Of a DNA stretch of 35,430 nucleotides, positions 16,669 through 26,568 are shown in pieces (position 1 is the stretch's first letter; each line of letters starts with the position of its first letter). Source of the stretch: JBBILU01 sp037444775. Its GTDB lineage: Bacteria > Patescibacteriota > Gracilibacteria > BD1-5 > UBA6164. The position numbers and the translations under genes are program-made. The stretch is taken from NCBI GenBank assembly GCA_037444775.1, contig JBBILU010000013.1:1-35430 (forward strand), read 5' to 3'. The notes beneath the pieces are model-generated. The model was not told where the DNA came from and made no database searches. It saw nothing but the letters and a program-made list of their open reading frames with translations.

Positions 16669-19530
16669 CTAAATTCACATAGAAGTCAAAGTTTTATAAT
16701 CTTTCATTATTTTATAAACATAGTTTTGAGTTTCTTTAAATGGAGGAATTCAATTATATTTCCTCACATTACCAGGTCAAGCATTGTATCAAGCTAGGAT
16801 TAAACTAAGATTTCAATTAAATTTTGAAGACATCTTTTTTAAATATTTTACTCATCACATTATATTTTGTTCTATATCAAAAGAATCATTTACTCACATT
16901 TCTCTAGCAGTTCAAGGCATTAATTGTATTAATCACTTTGCTCAAGCATGACTTATTGCTTCAGGATTATATCAACTTTCTTGTTTTATAACAGCAAAAA
17001 CTAAAGCTGGAGGAATTCAATATTGTTCACAATATTTTTTAACAATAGTAACAATTCAAGGATTTTGTGCTAATTTATTACTATGAGATCAAGATAAGAA
17101 TGATGAAAGTTTTCAATAAGTAGTATTATCATTTTCACTAAGACTAGATCACATTTGTTGTATTATTCAGTTATTTGCTTGATTTTCTGTTATTCTAGGA
17201 GAATCATAATAAGCAACTTTTGTAACTCATTTTGGTCATTGATGTTTTTGTAAATAATCATTTATAGGAATAGCTTTTTTATGTTCTCACTTATTAGAAA
17301 AATAAGGGTCTAATACAAACCAATTTCATCACCACTTATAAGCTATTGCTCTATGTCAATATATTTTTCATTTTGGAGTATCAGAATCCGTAAATATATC
17401 TATGAAATCTGCATTTTCTGGTATATTATTTAAATTTAAAGTATTTTTTGTTGCAAGTAGTGGTCAAACATTACTTGTATAATTGTCTGGATAAGAATTT
17501 TTAGCATCATTTGCTCAAGCTCATCAATTCAACTTTAATCAAAACTTTTTAGCATTAACTCTTGCTATATAAGAACACCAAGAACTGTCTTTTCATTTGT
17601 CTTCATCAGCTTGATTATCTGTATAACTTTCAAATCAACCATCATCTCAAGAACCAAATCAAGAAATATTATAATATTCTTTTTTTAAAGTTTCTTGTTG
17701 TTCTTTTGAAATAATATATTTTCAATTTAAATTTCTAATAATTCAATGCAAATTCATTTCAGAGTCCAAAATTTCTTTATCCAAAGTTGAGTCTGACATT
17801 GGTTTTAATTCAAAAGAATCTGCCCCATAATTATTCGCAATTTGATTTTGCATATAATTATCAAAATCTTCTTTTCTTTGAAGTTTTGCTCTTTCATCAA
17901 AAGCTTGATTAATTTGAGGAAAGTTTCATTCTTTTGATTCTAAAATCTCTATTTCAAATCAACTATAAATTGGTAAATAATTTCAAGTTTTAGTTGAATA
18001 ATATCAAACTCTTGGATCTAATTTTAATTCTCATTCTTCATTTCAAATTTTTACTTTTGTAGGAATATTTCAAGAATTTTTTCAGTAATCAATTAATAAA
18101 TCTCAAGCTCAAATTGTTTGTTCTAAATCATTATTTATTGCATTAGATCAAAGAGATTTAAAAGTTACAATGAATTTTTTGTTTGGAGTATTTAGATCTT
18201 CTTGACTTTTTGGTCTACTTCAACTTTTGTCAATCAAAAATAAAGCAGGAATAAAAAATCATTCTTTTTTCAAAGCATAAACATCTCAAGCTGTTAATTT
18301 TGTATAATCTAAAGCTAATTCTTCAACTCAGTTATCAGCAGCAGAATCAGGAAATTTATTTTTTAAAATACTTGCAACATTTGAAATTCTAGTGTCTTTT
18401 TCATTTCATTCAGAAACATATTTTCAGTAAACTGCTTTTATTCATTCTACTTTTACAGAATCTATTTGTTTTGTATATTCTTCAAGAGCTCTCTGTTGCA
18501 TTTCTGCTTGTGCTTTTTTTACTGAAATATCATCTCAATCCATTTTTGCTTCTGCTATAGCTTTATCATAATTTTCTTTAGCTCTTTTTCTTGCTTCTTC
18601 TTTATCTTTTTTAACCGTTTCTATTTCTTTTTTTTCTTCTTCCTCTACTTTTTTCTGAACACTTTCTTTAGATTTATCAAAATCAGCAATATTATAAATA
18701 TCTTTAACATTTTGTTTTAAGAATTCTTTTATGCTATTGTTTTCAAGATTTTCTTTAGTTAAATCTAATCAATATCTATAATTTCAAAATAAAACTCCAA
18801 AAGTCAAAAAAGCTCTTTTTAGATTTGGATTTAATAATTCTATTTGATCCTCATTTAAATTATTATTTACATCTTTAGGAAGATTATTTTGTAAATACAT
18901 TTGAAATGCATCTCTTGAAAACTTTTCTTTGAAAAGCTCTTTATTTTCTTGCTTGTATTTAAGTAAATCTTGTATTTTTTTATTTACATCTCACTCGGAA
19001 AAAAAACTTGTGATTCATTCTACATTTGTTAAATCAGCACTTTCTACAGTTTTTTCATATTCTTCTTTTTCCCTAGCTGTTTGTAGTAATTCAGCTTTTT
19101 TACTTTTATCTTTTTCAGCTTCTATTTTCTCTGTTTTTTCATCAGTTTGAGTTTTTAGAGAATTTTGTCTAGCATTTAAATAAACAACAAAGTAATCCTC
19201 TAAGTTGTCTTTACTGATTTTATTCAGTTCAAGATTTTTTTGTCAATTTATATTAAAATAGATAGCATAATAAAGAACAAATATCATTTTATCTGCTTTA
19301 GAAACTTTATCTTTATTTTCAAATGTATAATAATTTGGTTTTTCTGTTTGTAGAAAAGAATCACTAACAATATTAAGAAAAGTATTGTCTAAACTTTGTC
19401 ATTGTTTTTCTAGATTTTTTAAAAAGTCCAATACTCATTGTTCATTTAGGGAATTAGAAAGTTTTTGTAAATCATTTTTTAAATTAAAATTGTGTTTCAA
19501 TTCTTCTTGTGGATTTTGATTTGCTCACAT
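16669..19530 (-). CDS. Cell-wall hydrolase: Cys/His peptidase-like domain plus SLT lytic transglycosylase
   Basis: 953 residues, no classical signal peptide at the start (MGANQNPQEELKHNFN). Residues ~120-370 contain charged coiled coils (EKIEAEKDKSKKAELLQ; KKDKEEARKRAKENYDKAIA). Around 480-560 is a beta-rich part (GELKLDPRVGYYS). Residues ~645-760 look like a CHAP/NlpC-type amidase: Cys652 (SSWCSYIARVNA), His726 (GHRAIAYKWGG) and WFVLDPY. Residues ~825-953 are a clear SLT domain: IPPALVFAVIKQESGYNP with catalytic Glu851, AKGLIQLMPGTA, and LAGYNAGPGN with Tyr915. SLT enzymes cleave the MurNAc-GlcNAc bond to 1,6-anhydro products. Two wall-cutting domains on a long helical stalk suggest a large export-linked or host-attacking hydrolase. 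An in-frame TM tail follows the TAG. Confidence 0.85.
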
Positions 19531-19571
19531 AATTTTTTTTTATTAAATTTTAAAATATTTTTTATTTGTGT

Positions 19572-19582
19572 TTAAGGGGGGA
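19572..19582. repeat. Half of a palindromic repeat element
   Basis: ttaagggggga in an A/T-only surrounding equals the right half of the ttaaggggga elements at 8551 and 28425; the C-rich half is missing. It overlaps the spacer just beyond the stop of the small coiled-coil gene. Confidence 0.4.
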
Positions 19583-19584
19583 TT

Positions 19585-19905
19585 TTAAGCCTTTGTTTGT
19601 AATTGCTTCAACATTCAAGCAATTTCATCAATTTCGTGAATATAATCTATTTTTTCCATTTTACTTGTTTTCAATTTTTGCAATTTGTAATAAACCAAAT
19701 TCAGTTTAATATCAAGATTTCCATTGAAATCATCCATTTCAGCTTTTGCTTCTAAAAGGATTTTTTCTATTTCTTCTAGTTTTTCATCATTCACTACAAA
19801 ATTTGATAAATACAAAAAATAAGTTTGATATTTATCAGATTTTTCTCATAACAACCTAAATATTTCACACAAAAGCTTTTGCTTTTCACTAAAATTATTT
19901 TCCAT
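19585..19905 (-). CDS. Small helical (coiled-coil) hypothetical protein
   Basis: 106 residues, ATG at 19905, TAA at 19585. The product is almost wholly helical and charged (VVNDEKLEEIEKILLEAKAE; IDYIHEIDEIAGMLKQLQ) with heptad-like Leu/Ile spacing. No signal peptide. It precedes the wall hydrolase by 54 nt on the same strand and is likely co-transcribed, so a chaperone- or adaptor-like role for that large protein is conceivable but is inference. Family not recognised. Confidence 0.7.
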
Positions 19906-20002
19906 TAATAGTTATTAAATAATAATATTTACTTAACTTTATCATATTATTTTTCCTTTTGCAAAAAAAAGAGGCAAAAAAGTTTTACAAGTATCAAATA
20001 AA

Positions 20003-20047
20003 AAATAATATGTAGTTAGATTATGATAATTTTATTACATATTATTT
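20003..20047. promoter_or_regulatory. 12-bp inverted repeat around the radA -10 region
   Basis: aaataatatgta (20003-20014) and tacatattattt (20036-20047) are perfect inverted copies with a 21-bp spacer that holds the likely -10 TATGAT (20022-20027). The right arm ends 10 nt before the ATG of radA. The layout fits an operator for a dimeric or tetrameric repressor. Confidence 0.5.
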
Positions 20048-20057
20048 AAAAAAAATT

Positions 20058-21413
20058 ATGTTTATTTGTACAGAATGCTGAAATGAAAGCCTAAAATGGC
20101 AATGACAATGTAGTTTTTGTAAAGAATGGAATACTTTGAAAGAATTCAAGGAAGAGAAAACAAAAAGTTCTACAAAAAAATGAGAAGCAAAACAGTTGAA
20201 AAAATTAGAAAATGTAGAATTAAAGTGAGAAAAGATTTTAACTAAATCTGAAGAATTAAACAATGTTTTGGGAAACTGAATCACAAAATGAAGTGTAATT
20301 TTACTTTCTTGAGAACCTTGAGTTGGTAAATCAACTTTGGCTTTGCAATTAACAAATTGGATTGATGAAGATTTAGTTTATATTTCTTGAGAAGAAACAG
20401 AATTTCAAATTTTTGATAGAGGAAGAAGATTACAAATAAATTCAAAAAATTTGTTTGTTTTGAGTGAAAATTCTCTTGAAAATATTTTGGAAACAATTAG
20501 GGCAAATTCACAAAAAATTATTATTATAGATTCTATTTCTGTTATTTTTTCAGAAAATTCAACTTGAGTTTCTTGAAGTGTGAGCCAAGTAAGATATATT
20601 TGTGAAAAGTTAGTTGATTTAGCTAAAAAAAATAATACAACAATAATTATAATCGGTCATATTACAAAAGATTGAAGTCTTGCTGGACCAAAAACTCTTG
20701 AACATATGGTTGATACAGTTTTATATTTTTCTTGAGATAAATTTGATAATATTAGAATTCTTAGATCTTTGAAAAACAGATTTGGTTCAACAAGTGAAGT
20801 TTGAATTTTTAAAATGTCAGAAACTTGACTTAGTGACTTGAAAAATCCTTGACTTGAATTTATTTCCAGCAAAGAAAACTCAATTTGAGCTTCTCTTTCA
20901 ATAACAATGGAGTGAACAAGACCAATTGTAATAGAAACTGAAAGTTTGACAACTTACACGAAATTTGGCTATCCAAAAAGAAGTTCTAGATGATTGAATT
21001 CTTCAAAACTTGATTTAATAATTGCAGTTTTAGGAAAATATACAAAAGTTTCTTTAGAATCTTATGATGTTTATTCAAATATTGTTAGATGATTCAAAAT
21101 CGAAGAACCTTGAATTGACCTTAGTTTAGCTGTTTCTATAATTTCATCAAAATTAAATAAAGTTATTTCCAAAGAAAGTATTTTTATTTGAGAAATTTCT
21201 CTGACTTGAAAAATAAAAAATGTAATGTTTCTTGAAAAAAGAATTAAAGAAGCTGAAAAAATGTGATTTAAAAAGATTTTTGTGCCGAAGACCCATCCCC
21301 AGCCCATCAACTCAAACCACCCCCAGCCCTTCCTTCCTAAAGAGGGAAGTAGCAAAAGAAATATTGAGATTATTGAAATTTCTGATGTGAAAGAATTAGT
21401 TGAAAAAGTTTAG
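20058..21413 (+). CDS. radA: DNA repair protein RadA
   Basis: 451 residues, typical of RadA (Sms), the RecA-related helicase that drives branch migration in recombination. Zinc finger Cys4-Cys7-Cys18-Cys21 (CTECGN..CSFCKEWNTL); Walker A GEPGVGKST at 85-93; YISGEETEFQ; Walker B-like IIIIDSISV; the RadA signature KNRFGSTSEVG near 239; C-terminal Lon-like domain (TRPIVIETESL; KLDLIIAVLGKYT). All Walker A glycines are UGA. A palindromic repeat lies in frame at codons ~412-431, in the last loop before the final strand and helix (IEIIEISDVKELVEKV), adding PQP-rich residues without a frameshift. The start gives the zinc finger at its usual distance. Confidence 0.95.
21291..21352. repeat. Palindromic C-rich repeat inside radA (in frame)
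   Basis: acccatccccagccc, cacccccagccc, ttccttcct/gggaagtagc: two C-rich boxes and a hairpin with the agtagca tail seen in copy 1 at 8551. It is read as THPQPINSNHPQPFLPKEGSS, approximately, replacing a short surface loop of RadA. Base composition is sharply different from both flanks. Confidence 0.8.
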
Positions 21414-21437
21414 AAAAATAGTTTTTGTATTTAGTTA

Positions 21438-21443
21438 TATAAT
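21438..21443 (+). promoter_or_regulatory. -10 box giving a nearly leaderless mRNA
   Basis: TATAAT ends at 21443, so transcription should start near 21450, about 3 nt before the ATG at 21453. Confidence 0.5.
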
Positions 21444-21452
21444 CTTTACTAT

Positions 21453-22097
21453 ATGCCAAAATTTAATGATTTAGATTTGGAGAATTGGAAAGAAATTGAT
21501 TTGAATGTGGAGAGTTTGTGGAATATTGAGGAAAGGAAAAAATGACCTAAAGATAAATTATATTATGATGATATAAGAATAACTAATGAATGTAAAAAAT
21601 GTGAACCTGAAATTTGGAAAAACAAAGATATAATTTATACAATTTGAGTTTCTCCAAATAAAACTAATAAAATCAAACTTCTTTGGTTTATTTATTGAGA
21701 TTGTTATTGTGCTAATAAAGAAGTTTATACAAGAATCTCTGATAAAATTTCAAATTGAATTAAAGAAATTTCAGATGTTGATTTTATAGAAACAAATGAG
21801 TTAGCTAAAGTAAAAAAGGTAGATCCTTTATGGATTACAGATTTGAGAGTTCGTTGAATGTGGCATATAGAAAATCCTATTAATGTTTTCAAAGAAATTT
21901 CTAAATATGATGAAAATCACAATTTTGTTGTAAATGCTATAATTCTTGAAGAAAAATATTTTTCTTTCCCTGAATTAGATCGTTTAAGACTTGAAAATAT
22001 GCAAAATGATTTTTTCAAAATAATGGATATAGAAATTAAATCACCAAATAATCCAGCAAAATTATTAAAAGCAAAATTTATTAGTTATATAAAATAA
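21453..22097 (+). CDS. Hypothetical protein next to a decayed cytosine methyltransferase
   Basis: 214 residues beginning MPKFNDLDLENWKEIDLNVE. It contains a small Cys cluster (NECKKCEP near 49-56 and GDCYCANK near 87-94) and a C-terminal half with WITDLRVRGMWHIENPINV. The opening (W..I...V.SLW.IEER.K) is reminiscent of the N-terminus of some site-specific DNA methyltransferases, and the adjacent dcm remnant begins 1 nt after its stop, so it may be the restriction or accessory partner of a lost modification system. This is inference from position; I do not recognise a nuclease motif. Tryptophan content is unusually high for this window. It has its own -10 box. Confidence 0.7.
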
Positions 22098-22098
22098 T

Positions 22099-22594
22099 AT
22101 GGAAATAATATCTCTTTTTAGTGGGGCTTGATGATGTGCCTTGAATACTTTTAGATAAACATAAAAAAGCATTCAATAATATATTAAATGAGTTTAGAAG
22201 CTTTAATTATAATGTTTCTTATTATTTAATGAATGCTAATGATTATTGAGTTCCTCAAGAAAGGAAAAGAAGGTTATAATAAAAAAATATGAAAGAGTTT
22301 TAATATTCCAAAAGTTATTTTTCCAAAACCTAATTTAAAAGATTCTATTTTTGATTTAAGATACAGACATTTCCAAATGATTTTATTTTTTTATATAAAA
22401 ATGTTGTTGATTGATATAAGATGGTTTGAAATGCAGTACCAGTTGAATTTGCTAAACATTTAGCTTTAGTTATTTATAAAGATATTTATGATTATTTAAG
22501 AAGTAAAGATTTTCATAATTTGTCTTTGAAAAAAGAAAAAACTAAAAAACAAGAATTATCTTATATAAAACAATGAATTATAAGTAGTAATTAA
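22099..22594 (+). pseudogene. C5 cytosine-specific DNA methyltransferase, heavily deleted
   Basis: Starts MEIISLFSGAGGCALNTF, the FxGxG motif I of Dcm-type enzymes, then stops at TAA. Further pieces in other frames carry ILNEFRSFNYNVSYYLMNAN then DYGVPQERKRRL (motif VIII region), KVIFPKPNLKDSIFDL, and NAVPVEFAKHLALVIYKDIY (motif X), ending LSYIKQGIISSN. The PCQ catalytic motif IV, the ENV motif VI and the target-recognition domain are gone: about 165 codons remain where 320 or more are normal. Several indels and internal deletions are needed, so the gene is dead. Confidence 0.85.
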
Positions 22595-22621
22595 TAAAAT
22601 CCTAAAAAAACTTGAAAACAT

Positions 22622-22655
22622 AAAAAATGTCCCTATAATAGAGGGACATTTTTTG
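22622..22655 (+). terminator. Intrinsic terminator after the dcm remnant
   Basis: aaaaaatgtccct / agggacatttttt with an ataatag-type loop and trailing T tract. Confidence 0.85.
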
Positions 22656-22675
22656 TATTTTTATCCCTGTAAATT

Positions 22676-23902
22676 ATGTTTAAAGACTTAATAATTGAAA
22701 ACCAAGCAAAAATTAAAAATATACAATTGATAAAAAGAGATATTTTTTTTGAATTTGATATTTTGAAATTAAATAAAATAGTTTCATTTGTTTGACCAAG
22801 AAGAGCTTGAAAAACATTTTTTATGTATCAACTCATTCAAGAATTGGTAGAAAGAAAAAATATTACTTTTGAACAAGTTGTTTTTATTGATTTTGCTGAA
22901 TTTTATAAGAAAGATTTTGAGTTTGAAATATTACTTGAAAATTTTTATGAACTTTTTCCAAATATTGAACCATTTTTTGTTTTTGATGAAATACAAGAAA
23001 TAAACAATTTCAGAGCTGGAATTTTGAGATTATTTAACAAATGATTAAAAATATTTGTTACATGAAGTAATTCTAATTTGTTATCCAGTGAATTATCAAC
23101 TCACTTTTCTTGAAGAAATATAGAATATAGTGTTTTTCCTCTTAGCTTTTCTGATTTTTGCAAATTTAATAATTTTGAGGTAAAAAAGAACTTAACAATA
23201 AAAGAAAAGTGAAATTTAAAAAATATTTTTTGAACATATTTGAAATATTGAGCTTTCCCAGAATTGGCTTTAACAAACAATGATAATTTAAAAAGTTCTA
23301 TTTTACAAAATTATTTTGATATTATAATTTACAAAGATTTAAAAGAAAGATACAAAGTAGAAAATGAATTTGCTTTGAAATATCTTATAAAAAAGATTGT
23401 TTTATCAAATACAAAAGATATAAATATTAGCAAAGTTTTTAATGAATTAAAAAGTCAAAATATAAGTATTTCAAAAAACACTTTGCATAACTATTTTGAA
23501 TATTTTGTAAATATCTTTTTTATATCAAAATTGCATAATTTTTATTCTCCAACTTGAATTTTGAAATCATTTTTGATAGATTGGGGTTTTATGACTATTT
23601 ATGGTGAAAACGATTTGTGAAAAAAACTAGAAAATTGTGTGTTTGTATTCCTGAAAAGTAAATATAAAAATATTTTTTTCTTGAGAAAAAACAAAGAAAT
23701 AGATTTTTTCATTGAAAAAGAAAATATATATATTCAGGTTGTTTATGAATTAAATTTAGAAAATTATAAAAGAGAATTAGATGCTTTTTGAAGTATAGAA
23801 GGGAAAAAACAGCTTATATATTATCAGAATAATTTAGAAAAAAGTATTTTAGAAAAGTATTCACAAATAGAATTTTTACACATATTTGACCTTATTTTAT
23901 AA
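22676..23902 (+). CDS. AAA-type ATPase of the AAA_14/DUF4143 family
   Basis: 408 residues. Walker A is GPRRAGKTF at ~40-48 (both glycines UGA) and Walker B is FFVFDEIQE with Asp104. Sensor-like VTGSNSNLLSSELSTHFSGR and PLSFSDF are hallmarks of the AAA_14 family. The C-terminal half (~240-408) is the DUF4143 region with a PD-(D/E)XK-like end (NKEIDFFIEKENIYIQVVYE). These proteins are common, often as mobile, multi-copy genes, and their role is poorly defined (defence or toxin-like functions have been proposed). It lies between a terminator and a SpoU gene. ATG at 22676 fits the family N-terminus. Confidence 0.85.
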
Positions 23903-23933
23903 GAGATAAATATTTATATTAACCCAAAAAGTT

Positions 23934-24383
23934 ATGTCCAAAATAATTTTATTAGACAATATTAGATCAATGCAAAATGTTTGAGCAATTTTTAGAAATG
24001 CTGATTGAGCTTGATTTGATAAAGTCATTTTAACAGGATATACTCCTTATCCTCCAAGAAATGAAATTGCAAAAACAGCTCTCGGATGAGAAAAATTTGT
24101 AACTCGGGAATATTATAATAATTTAGAAGAAGCTTTAGAAAAAGTAAAATCTGAATGATATGAAATTTGGAGTGTTGAGCTTGATAAAAGAAGTTTAGAT
24201 TACAAAGATTTGATTAATAAAAGTGAAAACAAAAAGGTTTGCCTTGTAATGTGAAATGAAGTTTCTGGAGTTAATAAAAAAATATTAGATATTTCTGAAA
24301 AAATTGTTATTATACCAATGAAATGAAAAAAGGAATCACTAAATGTTTCCGTTGCTGCTTGAATTGTTATGTTTGCTATTTAA
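23934..24383 (+). CDS. SpoU/TrmH-family RNA 2'-O-methyltransferase
   Basis: 149 residues, the minimal length of the SPOUT class. Motif 1 is LLDNIRSMQNVGAIFRNADG (residues ~6-25) with the Asn and Arg expected for 2'-O-ribose methylation; motif 2 is VCLVMGNEVSGVNKKILDIS (~103-122); motif 3 is IVIIPMKGKKESLNVSVAAG (~124-143), which forms the SAM-binding trefoil knot. Substrate could be tRNA or rRNA; the short form resembles TrmL/TrmH. It follows the AAA gene by 31 nt and precedes the surface protein gene by 10 nt, so it is within an operon-like run. Confidence 0.9.
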
Positions 24384-24393
24384 TTTTTTCTTT

Positions 24394-26484
24394 ATGCTAA
24401 AAAAAATTTTACATTTTATAATTGCAATATTTTTTATATTTAGCTTTTGTAATGCTGATTCTGTTCCTGTTGAACAAGTTTTTAAAGACATTACAAAAAA
24501 TTACAAATATTATAATGAATTGCAAACTCTTTATGATAGATGAATGATTTTTCCTGATTCTGATGGGAATTTTAATCCAAAAAAATTATTAAACAGAGAT
24601 GAATTTGTTTGAATTTCTTTGGAAGTTTCTTGTAAAAGATGTATTAGTCCAAATACTGATTTTGAATATATCAAAAAATATTCTAGTTCTGTACCTTTTT
24701 TTGATGTGCTAGAGACTAATAAATATTTTTATTGTATTTCTGAATCTGATGCAAATAATTATGTTAAATGATATGGTTATAGTTATGTGTGTGAAGATTG
24801 AACTTGAATTACAAATGAAAAACCTTTTTGTGTAAATAATAAAATTACTTTAGAAGAAGCTATTGCTGTAATTCTTAGAACTTCTTGAATTTTTACGATA
24901 GAAGATAATGAAAAAATTTTAAAAAAAATTTCTTCCTGAGAGCTCACAGAAAATTTATCTAGTGATGTTTCAGTTAAAACATCTAATGGAATTCCATATA
25001 CATTTTATTGATATTTAGAAAAAGCTTTAGAATACAAATTACTTGAATATGATACAAATTGAAAAGAAAAAATTTATCCATTATTAACACTTCAAAATAA
25101 TAAAATTTATCCTAAAAAAAGCATTTCAAAAGAAGAATTTCTTTATATTGCTTATATTGCATTGAAAGCAAATTCTTGTAGAAAAATAGAAAAAAATAAT
25201 TTAGCAATAAATATGAAAATATTAGACTCAAAATGCAATTCTAATATTTCAAATTGTAAAAATCCTAATTTTACTAAAACTGAAAAAGTTTTTGATTTCA
25301 AGGCAGAAGAATTTTGAGTATGTGATAAATGAATTTCAGCAACAGATTCGTATATTTGGAGATTTTATAATTTATCAACTTGAGAAGAAATAAAAAAATA
25401 TGGCAAATATATTGATAATTATGACTTTTTTAAACCTTGAAATTATAAAATTTATTTAAGAGTAACAGATAATTGTTGAAATTCTTGAGAAGTTTATTCT
25501 AGTATAAATATTTGAAATATTTGAAATAATAATAACGATTCAAAAAGTCTTTGAGTTGATATGATGGCAAATCCAATTTATTGAGTAGAAAATTTGAAAG
25601 TTGATTTTTCTTCTTTGGTAAAAGGTTGAACTTGAAATTATTCATATTTTTGGAATTTTTGAGATTGAAAATCTTCTAATTCTTCTAATCCTAATCACAC
25701 ATATACAGAACCTTGAAGCTATAAAGCAACTTTGATAGTTACAGATTCAGCTTGAAATTCGGGAACTTCAACAGTAACAATTACTGTAACAGATAAAAAT
25801 AATTGAAATAATTCATTAAAAGTTTGAATAAATGCTGTTCCTATTTTTTGAGATTGACCTTTGAATGTTGATTTTGAAGCTTTAGTTGACAGTACATCAA
25901 AAAATTTATCTTATTTTTGGGATTTTTGAGATTGAAAAACTGGTTTTAGTAAAAATATTTCTCATATTTTTTCAACAGTTGATACTTTTACTGTTAAATT
26001 ATTTGTAAAAGATGATTTATGAAACACTTGAGAAGCAACTGTTATTATAAAAGTTAATTCAATGAATAATTGTGAGTTGGATTTTGATGAAGATTGAATC
26101 AAAAATTGTCAAGATAAATGTCCAGAAGTAAAATGAAATAACTTGAATTATTGATGTCCAATTTTTGATGAATTTTGTGCATCGGATTGTTCTTGTAAAA
26201 AATGATATACTTGTTCTAGTAAAGTTCAAAATGAATGTTCAACAAAATGAGTTTGTCTTCCAGATACAAATATATGAGGATGATGAGGGAATTGACAACA
26301 ACAATGTTTAGAAGAATGACAAAAATGATTAATTTACTGAAATGTTGTTTGTTTGTCTTGTCCTTGTGATTTATCTCTTGATTTTAAAGCAGAAGTTAGA
26401 AAGTGTGACCAAATATTTCCAGCAATAACTTCTCCAGATTCAAAAGAAATTTATAGTAGATGATGAATTTATCAGGTGAGATAA
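24394..26484 (+). CDS. Secreted SLH-like/PKD-domain surface protein
   Basis: 696 residues. Signal peptide MLKKILHFIIAIFFIFSFCN (cut near NADS). N-terminal SLH-like units: LYDRGMIFPDSDGNFNPKKL then LNRDEF near 47-72, and a weaker one near 230-262. Then polycystic-kidney-disease (PKD) beta domains: one near 310-372 and two clear ones with YFWNFGDGKSSNSSNPNHTY (~427-446) and YFWDFGDGKTGFSKNISHIF (~507-526). A Ca2+-binding thrombospondin-3-like segment follows (DFDEDGIKNCQDKCPEV), then a Cys-rich tail. PKD domains mediate protein or carbohydrate contact at the cell surface. The protein ends abruptly at EIYSRGGIYQVR, where more domains would be expected. UGA-coded Gly fill the FGDG turns. Confidence 0.85.
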
Positions 26485-26568
26485 AATTTGTTAGGTAAAC
26501 TAATTATTTAATATTTTATAAAGAATAAGCAATTTTATATACAAGATTTTTACAATTAAAACATATAT

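Noticed and set aside
20042..20496. Two minus-strand frames opposite radA
   Set aside because: Shadows of the RadA frame in A/T-rich DNA.
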